In this document: piece by piece, positions 21,554 to 34,449 of the stretch | How positions within the stretch are numbered: the stretch's first letter is position 1 | Layout: the number at the start of each line of letters is the position of its first letter | Source of the DNA: Dioscorea cayenensis subsp. rotundata | Lineage: Eukaryota; Streptophyta; Magnoliopsida; Dioscoreales; Dioscoreaceae | Reading direction: 5' to 3' | Assembly: GCF_009730915.1 (NCBI RefSeq) | Contig: NC_052475.1 | Coordinates: forward strand, 4,092,001-4,156,000 | DNA: 64,000 nucleotides | Notes under the pieces: generated by a model | Databases searched by the model: none | Told to the model about the DNA's origin: nothing | The model's input: the letters and a program-made list of their open reading frames with translations, nothing else | Translations under genes and position numbers: made by a program

Positions 21554-24384
21554 ATGACTACAAACATGAATGGAGATCATGGACAAGAACAGAAGGAAAT
21601 GGTTATGTCAAATGGTTTTGAAAACCATGACGATAACTCTCTGGCCATCCGAGTTGAGGATAGAGGACAACACAGTGATGTTGGTAATGGTGGTCATGGA
21701 AATGGTAGCACAGAGAAGGTGGAGGAACACTTGGAGAATGTGACTGGGGAGATGGCACGGCTAGAGCCTCCAAGGGCAAGGAGCAAGAGGGTGGCAGCAT
21801 TGGATGCATTCAGAGGACTCACCATTGTGGTAAGGCAACATATATTTTTATAAAATTATAATAGATTGTTCTCTTTGGTTGGTGATATGAATTCATGGTT
21901 CAGATAATGATATTGGTTGATGATGCCGGAGAAGAATATGATAAGATTGATCATTCACCATGGAATGGTTGTACTCTCGCTGATTTTGTCTTGCCCTTCT
22001 TCCTCTTTCATTGTTGGGGTTGCCATTGCTTTTGCTCTCAAGGTTTGTACAGTTAATTGTTTTGGTTTGGTTTGGTTTCTATTCTTCTATCTGAACCTTT
22101 GAATGCATTTGCAGAGAGTTCCAAGAATCTCAGATGCAATGAGAAAGATCACAATTAGAACACTCAAACTTCTCTTTTGGGGAATTCTCCTTCAAGGTTA
22201 TCACATTCTTCACTCTTTCTTGATCTAAATTGCCACGCTTTGCTCTCAATACAATACTCACTGTAGGTGGATACTCCCATGCACCTGATGGCCTCTCTTA
22301 TGGTGTCGACATGAAGCGGATTCGATGGATGGGCATCCTACAAGTACTATCAATCCATTCCTCAATACCTGTCCTTGTCTGAAACTGATACTTTAAACTC
22401 TTATTTTGATCTTTTGATTGCAGAGAATAGCTCTGGTTTACTTTGTGGTGGCTATGATTGAAGCTCTGACTGCAAATATCCGCCCTACTGTCCTCAGACC
22501 CCATCGTTCTGCCATCTTTCAGTGCACATCATTGGCAATGGTAATTGAAAAATATCTCATACATTATTTCTAGTGTTGCCCTGTATTTGATCAATGTATG
22601 GTCGCTAAGTAATTCTCTAGGCTGGGTGGTTTTGTCGCGCTTATCATATACATCATCACCACATATGCACTCTATGTTCCGGACTGGAGCTTTGTATTCC
22701 GTAACCCGGGAGATATCAACGACGGGAAGAGATTTTTGGTATGTTAGAAAACTTTCTATTTAGGTCTTTTTTTATATGGAAATTTATTTGGAGGTGCTGT
22801 TCCTTTGTTTTCAGGTTCAGTGTGGTGTTCGTGGACACTTAGGACCTGCTTGCAATGCAGTTGGTTATATCGACAGGCAAGTTTGGGGTATCAACCATAT
22901 CTACACTCAGCCTGTTTGGAGAAGATCAAAAGAATGTACCTATAATTCGCCGAATCTCGGACCTCTCAGAGATGATGCTCCTTCATGGTGTCTCGGTCCA
23001 TTTGAACCGGAAGGCTTGTTGAGGTATGTTCGTTTATCCTTCCTTTCAACAAAAATCCGATGACATACAATCAAATTTTTATATGTTCTAGTTCTTGGTT
23101 TCAGCTCTGTGTCGGCCATTGTTTCAGGCACCATTGGAGTTCATTATGGGCATGTTCTTATTCATTTTAAGGTACCTTAAATTGATTGAATTCTTGTCCA
23201 CTAGTTTTTCCCGTACTAATAATAGAACTTCGGTTGTACGCAGAATCATTCGGATAGACTTAAGCAATGGTTGTTAATGGGGCTTGGTCTAATCATCTTC
23301 GCCATCATCTTCCATTTCACAAATGGTATGCTTTTTACATTTGTATCATGGTGATCTATTCAATTCCTTGATTCTCTGCTTATGTTTGATGGAAACTAAA
23401 CATAAATTATTTTAACTTCTAAAATAAGTAAGATAATGATCTGTTTAAGAATATATCATTATAAATTTCAAAATAATTGAGATCATGATTTATTTAAGAA
23501 AACGTCAATTTACTTTGACATGGATTTTCTGTTTTACATATATACGTTTGCGAAAACTTGAAATTGTGCATATGCCCTTGTCAAGGTTCTCCATATATAT
23601 TCACGAGATGAGATTTATATATATATACACTTACAAGTATAAATTAACTACTTAGATGAAATACCTTTTGTATCTTTAAATATTTAATATTTCATATATA
23701 TATATATATTCTAACAATACACCACTTAATATACTGAATATTTCTGAATAACAATACTATTAAACACAGACTTAACATATGTTCAAACAACTCTTTAATA
23801 CTTATTTTTATTTTTTGTTAGCCATTCCTATCAACAAACAACTTTACAGCATCAGTTATGTCTGTTTTACTGCTGGAGTTGCTGGATTAGTCCTATCAGG
23901 TTTCTATATATTGGTATGTTTTTGTTCTTCTTCAATAATTAATCAAAATCAAAACCTTTTATATATATATATATATATTTTTTGTAGATTGATCAATGGT
24001 TAAATTAATCTGCAGATTGATGTCTGGGGATTAAGAACTCCATTTCTGTTCCTCGAATGGATCGGGATGAATGCAATGCTGGTGTTTGTTTTAGGAGCAC
24101 AGGGAATTTTGGCTGCATTTTTCAATGGGTGGTATTACAATACGCCGGATAATTCTCTCGTATGTCTATATACATATAGTTTTTGGTTTCTGCAACTGTG
24201 TTATTACTGATTGATGATTTATTGATTTGATTGTCAGGTTCACTGGATTCATAAGCATGTCTTTGTTGATGTCTGGAACTCTGAAAGAGTTGGTACTCTT
24301 TTGTATGTGCTGTTTGCTGAGATTGTCTTCTGGGGAGTATTTGCAGGCATTTTACACAAACTGGGGATTTACTGGAAACTATGA
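21554..24384 (+). CDS. HGSNAT-like (heparan-alpha-glucosaminide N-acetyltransferase-like) membrane protein, one apparent frameshift
   Basis: Twelve exons: 21554-21829, 21904-22042, 22115-22196, 22267-22343, 22424-22521, 22621-22738, 22815-23023, 23105-23171, 23244-23325, 23822-23913, 24016-24159 and 24238-24384. All introns are GT-AG. The protein has an acidic soluble N-terminus (~80 residues), then the family start (RVAALDAFRGLTIV, IMILVDDAG, WNGCTLADFVLPFFLF). Many hydrophobic segments follow, with GVRGHLGPACNAVGYIDR and a lumenal Cys-containing loop, ending in WGVFAGILHKLGIYWKL. Animal HGSNAT moves acetyl groups across the lysosomal membrane; the substrate of plant members is unknown. Exon 2 has one extra base near 22005-22008 (a T in CTCTTTCA): without it, the frame reads FLFIVGVAIAFALK and all later phases close. 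Exon 5 is ended at 22521 because that donor keeps phase with exon 6 (QLGGFVAL); its GTGCAC donor is weak. Confidence 0.85.
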
Positions 24385-24897
24385 AAAATGTTATTAAAAC
24401 TCATCTTTTTATATTCTTTGTCAATCAAATTTGGTTTGATTTTTTTGGTTTGTGATTGTTACCGAAAATTTAATACATTATTCATGAAAGACTTCACACT
24501 AGAATCTCCATTTTTCACAGTGTGTTGCTGTTGTTGTCTATATTTTTTTATAATACGTATATATTAGAATATCTCTGTAAAAATATATATATATATATAT
24601 ATATGCACGCATGTGTGTTCACCTGTGTGCTCACCGAAAATAGGGGACGGGAAAGTTTTCATAGTCATTATATATATTTATTTATAATTTAAAATATAAA
24701 TAAAATTGAGTTTAAATTTTTAACCATGATAATTGCATTGTGTTTCTAACTTAAAATATCAAATTTCAAGAACTAATAGCCTCCTAATCAAATGATAAAT
24801 CTTAAAATTTGTGTTATTTTTATTGTGCTTTAATGAATTAATTGTTGGCTTTTAGTTGTCTAACACGAAGACCCTCCTCTTTCATCATTTTGACTTC
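24385..24897. other. Intergenic, AT-rich
   Basis: The trailer of the HGSNAT-like gene followed by AT-rich sequence with an (AT)n run near 24585-24604. No gene seen. Confidence 0.5.
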
Positions 24898-25719
24898 AGA
24901 TGGTTGTAAACGAGCCGAGCCGAGCCGAGCTTTGCCTTGTTCAAGCTTGGCTCGTTCATTATTTAATCGAGCTTGAGCTCGAGTCGAGCTTTTCTTCGAG
25001 CTTTTATTTTTTTCATGTTCGATTTGCTACGTTACTTATTTTTAACCGAGTTCGAGTTCTAATCGAGCTTATTTCGAGCTTCATGCTCGAGCTCAACTCA
25101 TAAGAAAAATTCGAGCTTAACCTTGGCTCATTAGCTTAATTAAAGCTTGAATATTTTTTTATATTCTATTTTTTCTTATTTAGTAAACCATCATTTAAAG
25201 CTTATTTAATGAATTATTATCAAGTGTGACTCAACTCGATTTGAGTTTGAGGATCAAAAGAATAATTTAAGCTTATTTATTGAATCATTAAGGTTTGAGT
25301 TCAAGCTTGTTAAAATCTTCATTAAATAAGTTAACAAATAATTACAATAATAACAAAATAAACATTGTGATGTAACTATCTATAAATATTTTTTCGATAT
25401 TATTAACGATCCAATAAATAAGCTTGTTCATGACACTATGAATAGTTATATTAATGATTATTACAAATAAAATTGGAACTGATATTATAAAACAGTTTTT
25501 AATTATACAATAAACAAGTTGTTCAAAAGATTTAATGAGGCGAGCTTGGTGGTGTTCAAGCTTGGCTCGTTTATCTTACGAGCTTATTTAACTTAATGAA
25601 CTAGCTGATCTGAGCTTTTAACGATCTGAGCCTTCGAATAGTAGTTTAGAGCCCGATATGTGTGACTCAAATTGACAACAACGACATAGTCACATATACA
25701 CTTTAATATACATACATAC

Positions 25720-25758
<39 letters not shown>

Positions 25759-25988
25759 TATATATAAACGAGCTCACAACCGAGCTTATAAATAAGCTTG
25801 TTCGCGAGCTGTGTTCGCGATCCAAAATGAGCCGAGCTTTCGGCTGCTCAAGCTTGGCTCGTTTATTAATCGAACTTGAAAATGATGTTTAAGCTTGGCT
25901 CGTTTACAATATGAGCTGAACACGAACGAGCCCTTATCAAGCCGAACACTGAGCCGTTCACGAACGGCTCGGCTCAAATGCACCCCTA
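24898..25988. mobile_element. GAGC-rich terminal-inverted-repeat element (hAT-like, non-autonomous)
   Basis: The left end reads GTAAACGAGCCGAGCCGAGC. The right end is the reverse complement of a sequence starting TAGGGGTGCATTTGAGCCGAG. Inside, CGAGCT/AGCTCG and TTCAAGCTTGGCTCG recur in both orientations near both ends (24905-25135 and 25540-25980). Elements with GGGGTGTAAACGAGCCGAGC ends are common in plant genomes and are usually placed near hAT; that placement is from general knowledge. No clean 8-bp target duplication was found and no transposase is present. A (CATA)n run lies near 25695-25760. Confidence 0.55.
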
Positions 25989-26136
25989 GAGAGTGGTAAT
26001 TTTATATATATATATATATGAGTTTAGTTTATTTTAGTTTTTTTATTATTTTTTGATAAAGCGATGTGGAAGGGAATGATTTATATAATGGACTTCAAAT
26101 AATTGAAATTAAAGAGCTTTTACTGTTTTATATACA

Positions 26137-26168
26137 CTAGGCATTCTCCCCGCTTTCGCATCGGAGTT
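26137..26168 (-). mobile_element. Helitron-like 3' end on the minus strand
   Basis: Read on the minus strand, CTCCGATGCGAAAGCGGGGAG can fold into a short hairpin (CTCC with GGAG). It is followed by AATGC and CTAG (26140-26137), with T as the next base. This matches the hairpin-CTRR-T layout. The 5' end was not located, so element length is unknown. Confidence 0.45.
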
Positions 26169-27183
26169 TTTAAATTTTGTGAGGAGTTTTGAGACAATAT
26201 CATATATAAAATAATATAATTAAACAACTTTTATAGTTTGGATTTTAAAAGTCTTATCAACATTTATTGTATAAATAATTAGATGTGATTAATGTTTTTT
26301 AATTATTAAAATTATAAGTAATATAAACAAAAACTTAAATGTTATAAAAAATTAAAATTGTTCTTTAAAACACTCCCGCAGTAAATTATACATCTACTTT
26401 ATGTATAGATAATCACTCATTTATCAAAATAGCTAGTGTTATGGTTAATAATAACTATAATTTTGTTATTTAATGTTGGAATATATTATATAATTTTTAA
26501 TATCAATTTAAATCTCTGCCCAACAAATGTTACATTAATTGAATTCTTGCCTTCAAATAAAGACATGAAATATTTATGGATTTATTTGCTTGGTCAAGCC
26601 TTCAGATTTCCTTGCCGGAGAAATTGCATGCTTTTATTGTCGTTGAATGTTCTTCAAAATTCATTTCTAATGTTTTATGGTACTATTAAATTATTCTCAA
26701 TTAAATTAGTTCAACTCTCTACATTTACTCTCATTTATTAATTATTATTATTATTTTTTTTAGAATTTTAAACCATTGATCTCATCAATGCTTCCTTCTT
26801 GTTTATTTATTTATTCATCATTGGGTTTGGTTTGAGTTAATAAAATAAAATTTTAATTCTAGAAATGTTTTCTTGAGTAGTTTGCTAACTTAAAATAAAA
26901 TTTTAATTCTAGAAATGTTTTCTTGCGTAGTTTGTTTCATGACTTTATGGGGGAAAAATAAATAAATAAATGATTTTATAAATTAAATGTGTTTGGTTAT
27001 TTTTTTCCATAAATATTTAATTCATAATATTAATATTTTTTTTAATATGATACATATTATGGTATATAACTCGCCCTAATAAAAATAATTTGGCATAGCT
27101 ATTGAGTTAAAATCCAATAACTCCCAAGAATGTCCCTAGACACGTTTTCTGTGGACATCCTCTCTCTCTATATATATAATTAA
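26169..27183. repeat. AT-rich repeat sequence, first copy of a local duplication
   Basis: The segment about 26835-27100 reappears at about 27290-27515 in the same orientation: AATTCATAATATTA, then ATGATACATATTATGGTATAT, then AATAATTTGGCATA. A 57-base piece with TAATTCTAGAAATG is itself doubled at about 26835-26935. No gene is seen. Confidence 0.5.
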
Positions 27184-27268
27184 GAGCATCTCCAATCAAG
27201 CTTCAAATTTGAAACTGTATTTTTGAGTATTGAAGCGCCAAATATAAAGTTTTGGGTTGGAGATGGCC
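27184..27268. mobile_element. 85-bp MITE with TAA target duplication
   Basis: The left end is GAGCATCTCCAATC and the right end is the reverse complement of GGCCATCTCCAACC. TAA flanks both sides (27181-27183 and 27269-27271). A three-base TWA duplication with short inverted repeats fits the Tourist/PIF group. It lies between the two copies of the local duplication. Confidence 0.65.
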
Positions 27269-27271
27269 TAA

Positions 27272-29100
27272 GAGCTCATCTAGGTTTGGTAATTAATAAA
27301 ATTTTAATTTATACTTTTTAGAAATGTTTTTCTTGAGTTGTTTGTTTCATGACTTTATGGGGAAAAAATAAATAAATGTTTTTTTTAATTAGATGTGGTT
27401 GGTTATTTTTTTAATAAATATTTAATTCATAATATTAGCATTTTTTTGTTTTAATTTTAATATGATACATATTATGGTATATGACACGCACTAATGAAAA
27501 TAATTTGGCATAACTAGTCTATGATAGTATCAAAACCTAAAAATTAATTTATAAGAAAAATTATCATTAATTTATTATATTAATTTGGCTGTAATTAACA
27601 TATAATGCCAAATCAGAATTTATTATTAGAGAAATGACATTATTGTGCCTGGATTGACTTTTTATGCTCACTGCTCTTTATACATCTCTTTCATTTATGG
27701 TCATATATATATATATATATATATAGTACATATACATACTAAATATATTAAGACATCCACGGATGTTGAAATGCAAGAGAGAAAACTTGTGAATGACCGA
27801 CAAGATTAAGTTTTAAAATGAGTACACAATATAGATCTGTGAAGAAAGAAAGAGAGTGAACATACATAGATTTTAATTTACATATGTTCATAGATGATGC
27901 AGGCTCATATATATATATATATAATTTATTTAGACTGTTTTTTCCGCCTTTGTTTTTTAATAAAAAAAATTATATTTTAAAACAAAGCTTAACAAATTAT
28001 TTAGAGAGAAAATTACCAATTAACGCACCTCCACACAAATAAATAATTAATAATATATATTTATGAAAAATCATATTTACTCAAACATTTTTCTAAGAAT
28101 AAAAATATAATAAATATTATTTTTATAAGATTATATAAATAATTTTTTATATTTACATAAATGTGCAGGCAAAAAAGACCTCTTTTTAAAATTAATCAAG
28201 ATATTAAAAATTCCACAGTTTACTCTATTAATACAAAATCTAATTATTTAAACATATAATATTAATATTAATAAATAATCAAACAATACTTTTAAATATT
28301 AAAATATGTATCTTAATAAATACTAAAATCAAAATTTGATGACTCACATCGTTTTCATTTTTTTTTTCATTTATATTTATGCATTCAACTTGAAAACAAA
28401 TTCAAATAATCTAACTCAATAATTCAAATCATCGACTTCAATAATGCAAAGATTTTTTTTCAAAAAATTTATTGTACAAAACCATTACTACATGTTTTGC
28501 TTTGATGTGACTCGTGAGAAATACATCAAAATCAATCACATAATACACACACGCATATATTTACAAATGTAACAAACATATCAAATACATGTACACGAGC
28601 CAATGATAGCTCATTTATACGTCTTCTCACTTCACTGAAACAAAAATTGGGTTACAAACTTGCTCTTATAACTAAGGGCTCTTGGCACAACTACGTTCAA
28701 CGAATTTCAAATTAAAGTAATGAAAGTCTTTGTAAACTAATTCTTACGTATTGAAACCAATACCACTAGTTTGGTTTATATTTTAAATTAAAAAAATAAA
28801 AAAAATTATCATAACTTTTCTTTCTCCCAGACGTTAAGAAAAAGCAAAGAAACACATACCAATGTACAAATAAGAGGTACACGAAGCAATGAATCTCCAA
28901 ATTAATGAGCTTATTTAATTGGTCTAGTTTCTGTTTACATGGTCCCCCATTTTATGGTTTAATGTTTTTAGGGACCTGAAATTTAAATGATGTTTTAATA
29001 AGGTCTGTTTGTTGGTTGTTTGAGTGAAAGCAGCCTTGTACTTCTTCTCTTGCATGGACCCAACTTTCTTATTTACCTCTAGTATTTACCATGTATAATA
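27272..29100. other. AT-rich intergenic sequence with the second copy of the 26.8-kb duplication
   Basis: 27290-27515 is the second copy of the repeat described at 26169-27183. The rest is AT-rich with several (TA)n runs and no coding or RNA signature I can support. Confidence 0.45.
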
Positions 29101-29104
29101 TCCA

Positions 29105-29945
29105 GTGGCGGAGCCAGAAGTTAAAAGTTTAGGGGGCGAATTAAGAAAATAATTAATTAATTAACTAATTAAAAATTTTATATTTTTAAAATTTATTTAT
29201 ATTATAATTTATAGTTTAGTTTATAAAAATTAGATATTTAAAAAACTCTACTAAAAATATAATTTTATATATTATATAAATTAATATGTAAAAAAATTTA
29301 AAACTAAACATAGAGTTAAAAAATGCTACACAAAGTAATTTATAAAATATTAATAAATTAAATAATAAATTTTTAATAATATTTTTTTAAAAAAATATCA
29401 TGTTTTAAATTTTTTTAGTTAACAAAAGTGACAAGTGCTTTATAGATTTGGGCATGTGCACAGGATGAAATTTAATTATTTCATCCTCACACTCTCAACC
29501 GGGGATGAAGAGTTTGGGCTACAAACCCACACTCACAACCGATGTCGACCAGTTATCTTTATTGCTTTTAATGAGTTTTGAACTAGAGATCTCGTCAAGT
29601 ACTATTAGGCTATAAGCCCTTTTGATTGTTTTAAACTATATCTATAAATTTGTAAAAAAATTAATTTTTCAAGAAATAAGAATAAAAAATAATAGAGAGA
29701 TGATTTTAAAAAATTAAAATAAAAAACTTAGAAAGAGAGAGATAGGAGGTGGGAGAAAGAGAATAAAAAAACTAATTAGAGGGGGATAGAGAGAGAGAAT
29801 ACAAACTAATTAAAGAGAAAATAAAAACTAATTAAAGAGAGAGGGGCGAGGGGGAAGGGGGGCCGGAGAGAGAGTGTGGAAAAAGGGAGAAAGAGAGAAG
29901 GGGGGTGTGGCCAGGGGGTCGGCCGCCCCTCCCTCCGCCCTCGAT
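29105..29945. mobile_element. TIR element with GGCGGAGCCAG end (family uncertain)
   Basis: The left end reads AGTGGCGGAGCCAG, followed by TTTAGGGGGCGAA. The right end, reversed, reads GAGGGCGGAGGGAGGGGCGG. The interior is AT-rich and then purine-rich (GAGA tracts, 29690-29900). A related element lies at about 41055-41640. No transposase was found. Superfamily placement is not possible from the sequence alone. Confidence 0.45.
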
Positions 29946-30129
29946 AATATCCCTACTCGCCACTTTGAGATTTAAAAAAAAAAGCAAAAAAATCAAATAA
30001 CAAATAACTATAAATATTTCCATTATGAAATTTTATTGTACCTTCACCCTGGTGAGACTTTTGTCTCTTTTCTGTTGTTTCGTTTCTTTGTTACCTTTTT
30101 TTTTTCGGCTTCTATCTTGTTCTCTTATC

Positions 30130-31028
30130 TTTTTATTTTAATCAAGTTGTGGTTTATCCACATTTATTCAAAAAAAAAAAATTGTTAACAATTTCCATCT
30201 CTTGAGTTTTTTAAAATAATATCAGACAATGATGAGGTAGTGATTCATTATCTGATTTTTTTTTAATGTAATTATGAAAAATAAGAAACAATGGTAATCC
30301 TTGTCCTACAAATATTTCAATCTTAAAATTTAAGCAAATGATCAAATATGAGAGTAATTAGAGCTTTTTTTTATTGCTGATTTTATTTGGAAACATTATA
30401 ACCTTAAATATTAAAATGTAGAAAATAAATTAGATGCATACAATAACAGAGGTAATGCTAATTTATGTTAGCATACAACTGTATGATATTTAATTTTTTA
30501 ATATGCCATTTTGATTTCATCTAAATTTAGGTCCATAGCTAATATTGAACCTAATTATTTACTTATTCCTAATCATTTATTTTAATCAAGCTGTGGTTTA
30601 TCCACATTTATTTAAAAAAAAATTATTAACAATTTCCATTTCTGAGTTTTTTAAAATAATATCAGACAATGACGAGGTAGTGATTCATTATCTGATTTTT
30701 TTTAATGTAATTATGAAAAATAAGAAACAATGGTAATATTCGTCCTACAAATATTTCAATCTTAAAATTTAAGCAGAGTGATCAAATATGAGAGTAATTA
30801 GAGTTTTTTTTTTTATTGCTGATTTTACTTGGAAACATTGTAACCTTAAATATTAAAATATAGAAAATAAATTAGATGCATACAATAACAGAGGTTTACA
30901 TTGTAATGCCAATTTATGTTAGCATACAACTGTATGATATTTAATTTTTTTTAATATGCCATTTTGATTTCATCTAAATTTAGGTCCATAGCTAATATTG
31001 AACACAATTATTTACTTATTCCTAATCA
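30130..31028. repeat. Tandem duplication of a ~450-bp AT-rich unit
   Basis: Unit 1 (about 30130-30577) and unit 2 (about 30578-31028) follow one another directly. Both contain ATTTTAATCAAG-TGTGGTTT, CAGACAATGA-GAGGTAGTG, GCATACAACTGTATGATATT and end ATTTACTTATTCCTAATCA. They differ by scattered substitutions and small indels, including 8 extra bases (TTACATTG) near 30898 in unit 2. No coding role is seen. Confidence 0.8.
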
Positions 31029-31388
31029 GTTATGATGAAACAACAATAGTATGAGCTCAAACTAGATTTGGTTGAAAATGCTAATTACTATATAAGAACA
31101 AATGATATACTTGATCTACATGGAAAATGATACTTCATATTAATATAGTTTTATTTTGGTAGTTTTAATGATTAAATTCAACATATAATAATAATAATAT
31201 AATCATAGATATTTCTAATTAGAAAAGTGAAAACCAACAAGGAAGAGAAGTGTGACTTGATAATCATTAATACATGCAAAAAATTCTCTTGCAATGAGTG
31301 GAGTCAAGGAACCACTCAAATGCTCTTTTGTCTTAAAAAGGCAAAAGTGCTCACGAGTTTCTCTCCATTCTCATGCTTCTCCTCACTC

Positions 31389-31389
<1 letters not shown>

Positions 31390-31421
<32 letters not shown>
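31390..31421. repeat. (ATA)n microsatellite
   Basis: About ten consecutive ATA/AAT units. It lies roughly 600 bases upstream of the NAC gene. Confidence 0.85.
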
Positions 31422-31422
<1 letters not shown>

Positions 31423-32026
31423 TAAAGAAAGAGAGAAAAAAGGTGGTAATGCCACGTAGTAGACTTGCATGCATGCATGGGAATGGATATACATGGCTGG
31501 CAATTGCTGTTATATATATATATATTTACATAGTTAACAAACGCTGTAAAAAAACACATGCAGTAAAGAAATACATTAATTAGTTACAATATATGATCCG
31601 CTAAAAAATAAAAATTTACCACGTGGAGTAAATTACTATTACAATTAAAAAAAAAAGTAAAGAAAGTAGAAAACAAAGAAACGATGAGAGGTCCATAATA
31701 CTTGTCATTCAAGCTGTCATCTTTAACACATTTGATGTAGTCCCCCACTTCTTAACTTGCATCTTTAGTTCTATCTAGTCATCTCTAGAGATACACTGTG
31801 TTTGTGTTTGATATAAACCTCAATCAATCATGTTACAAGGTAGTCAAGTACTAATCACCATTTAACAATAATGATACATCAACCTTCTCTTATCTTCTTT
31901 ACAACTTGCATATTTTCACCAGTACATCACGTCACAAGTTTGGCGTGTATATCTATCTATTTTTATATTCATCTATATGTATATATATATAGATATAGAT
32001 ATGTGTTGAAGATAGACATGTGATCA

Positions 32027-33096
32027 ATGATGGCAATAACAGGAGAGGCGGTCACCGGAGAGGAAGACGGCAAAGACGGCTATGGGCAAGATCTAGTGAT
32101 GCCCGGTTTTCGATTTCATCCGACCGAAGAAGAGCTCATCGATTTTTATCTTCGGCGCAAAATCGAGGGCAAGAGGTTCAATGTGGAGCTCATTTCTTTC
32201 CTAGATCTATACCGCTATGATCCTTGGGAACTTCCTGGTTTGAGCTCTTAAATTTTGTTTCCTAAATTATTGAATTTAATTACTTGGATTTGATATAAGG
32301 AAAATTTTCGATTGGAATTTTTAGCATTGGCGACGATCGGAGAAAAAGAGTGGTTCTTTTATGTTCCGAGAGATCGAAAATATCGAAACGGTGATAGACC
32401 GAATAGAGTGGCAAGCAATGGGTATTGGAAAGCAACCGGAGCTGATCGGATTATCCGGAACGAGAAGAGCCAACCGATAGGACTAAAGAAGACGCTCGTC
32501 TTTTATTCCGGTAAGGCACCGAAAGGCGTTCGCACTAGTTGGATAATGAATGAGTACCGTCTTCCTCCTTCAACTGACACCAACATCAATGAACAACAAA
32601 AGCAAAAGGTGATACAAATTTTATTTTAGAGATTTTATATATTCAAATTTATATTTACCAAATTAAGCATTTGCAGGTGGAGATCTCCCTCTGCAAAATT
32701 CACCAACGTGCTCGACATGAAGAAAAAGAAAAAGAAAAATTACCGCAAGCAAAACTCAAAGATGATAGCGGTACTACTTCAACTTTGGCTTCAAATTCGA
32801 CGAAAACAATTGAACAAGTTTGTGATTCACAAAATGAGAGTAGTAGCTTCAAAGAGCCGACTTGTTTGCCGTCATCAGCCATAATGTCAGTTGAAGATGA
32901 GTTTAATCAGATTTTCGGTTACAATAGAGGAGGGTATGTTCAACAGCAAAACCAGTTGATTTCTTTTATGCAACAGCCCCAAATGCTTCCTCCTAATGCG
33001 GTGGCTCCCAATTCACTTGCTGCCATTTCTTCTGACAAGCTCTGGGATTGGAATTCACTTCAAGACACTGCAAACAAATACACCATTTTCAAGTGA
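32027..33096 (+). CDS. NAC-domain transcription factor, LOV1/NAC035-like
   Basis: Three exons (32027-32237, 32325-32608, 32677-33096) encode 304 residues. The NAC domain begins after an acidic 23-residue leader: subdomain [60 protein letters not shown] with [27 protein letters not shown] with [10 protein letters not shown], and [10 protein letters not shown]. The exon breaks match the usual NAC gene plan. The C-terminus is Gln/Ser/Asn-rich, consistent with an activation region, and no membrane segment is seen. The domain closely resembles Arabidopsis LOV1/ANAC035, linked to flowering and cold response; extending that role here is inference. ATG ATG at 32027 gives two adjacent starts. Confidence 0.93.
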
Positions 33097-33440
33097 TAAT
33101 CAAATGTTGCTGAATTTGCTTTCTTTTTTAGCTTAAATATTAGTGTATGTAATTTTGTTCAAAACCTTTTGAAATTTTATAGATATAAGAAGCTGCTTAG
33201 TTTGTTAGAAAATTTGTGAAGATTAATTAGATGGATGTGCTATTTAATTTAGAGGTTTTAATTAGCTCTTAACAGGTTAAGAAGCTCTTGCAATTCAAAA
33301 AAACATATGACTGAAGGACTTGAGTTGAAGGTATGTATCTCTATATTTATTTTTCACATATGCAAGTGCTTTGCATGGGTTCAACTCAATCTTTATAATT
33401 ATAAACATTCCAAATAACACTGTGACTAATTTATTAAAAA
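33097..33440 (+). other. NAC gene trailer and flank
   Basis: T-rich sequence after the NAC stop; no clear AATAAA within the first 150 bases. Nothing else is recognised. Confidence 0.4.
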
Positions 33441-34449
33441 AGGAAAAAATGCTTCCTCGGCTAGCTTTTCCTTAACATGATGACTAGCTTCGCCATCCCA
33501 TTTGTCATGGCAAGTGGGGTTCCATCTTCTAAATATACCCCAGGGCCAATTCCCCACTTCTGGTCTGGAGTAGGTCTTGGGTGGTGGTTGCAGGGGAATC
33601 CTAGAAGTACATGGCCGCTTCCCCTAGCCTCTGGTTAAAAGAGAAGCTTTAGAGAAGCTAAAAACTTAAGCAGTGGGCTTCAATAGAATTGATGATGAAA
33701 TTCATATGCGTGCGGAAGATCGCTTTGCAAGCGCAATGCATGGTTAGTTCTTGGGTGAGGCTCCTCGGCTTGATTTGGTAAAACTTACCATGTTAGAGAA
33801 GTGGAAAGCATGGGGAAACATGCACATAGAAAACATTCCAAACTTAATTAATGAACAAACTAGCATAGTAAATCATGTTTGTTTTGCACGTATCTATATC
33901 AAATTGAACCTTTCACAATAGTTGAAGAAGGGATTTTGGGTTGATAACTAAAATTGCAAAGTCTTTGTTGTCATCCAATATGAGAGGTTGCTTACTTTTT
34001 GTTATCAGTTTGGTATGGTTGGCCATGGTACAACAAGCTACACTCAATGACAGGTTTCTTCGTTGCTTGTCCCTCCTAGACCTTGGCATTCAATTTTTTT
34101 CATTGCATAATAGATTTGGAGATGGATGTAGCGATAGTGGTGCCAGCAACTAAGATGGCCTATTATGTTTCAAAAATTGATCGTAATGCCTGGCTCGTGG
34201 AGTAGGGGGAACAATTAATAGACTTCGGTCTTGGATGATAGTTGCTCAAAAGCACCGTAGTCGGGGCTGCAGTGGTGCACTTGGAACCTTCTCCTAGCTT
34301 GCGCATGTGTTGCCCCACTTGAAGTTAGGTCTGATCCTTGAGAGTTGTGAGGGCCACGTGGCACCCTCTCCACAGTTGAAACCTGAACATTCCCACTTGG
34401 AGATATGTGGTGGCATGGAGGAAGGTTATCACATGGAGTCCATGCGTTA

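Noticed and set aside
31227-31583. Open frame of 118 codons with a poly-Asn tract
   Set aside because: The tract is the (ATA)n microsatellite, and the rest has no family similarity.
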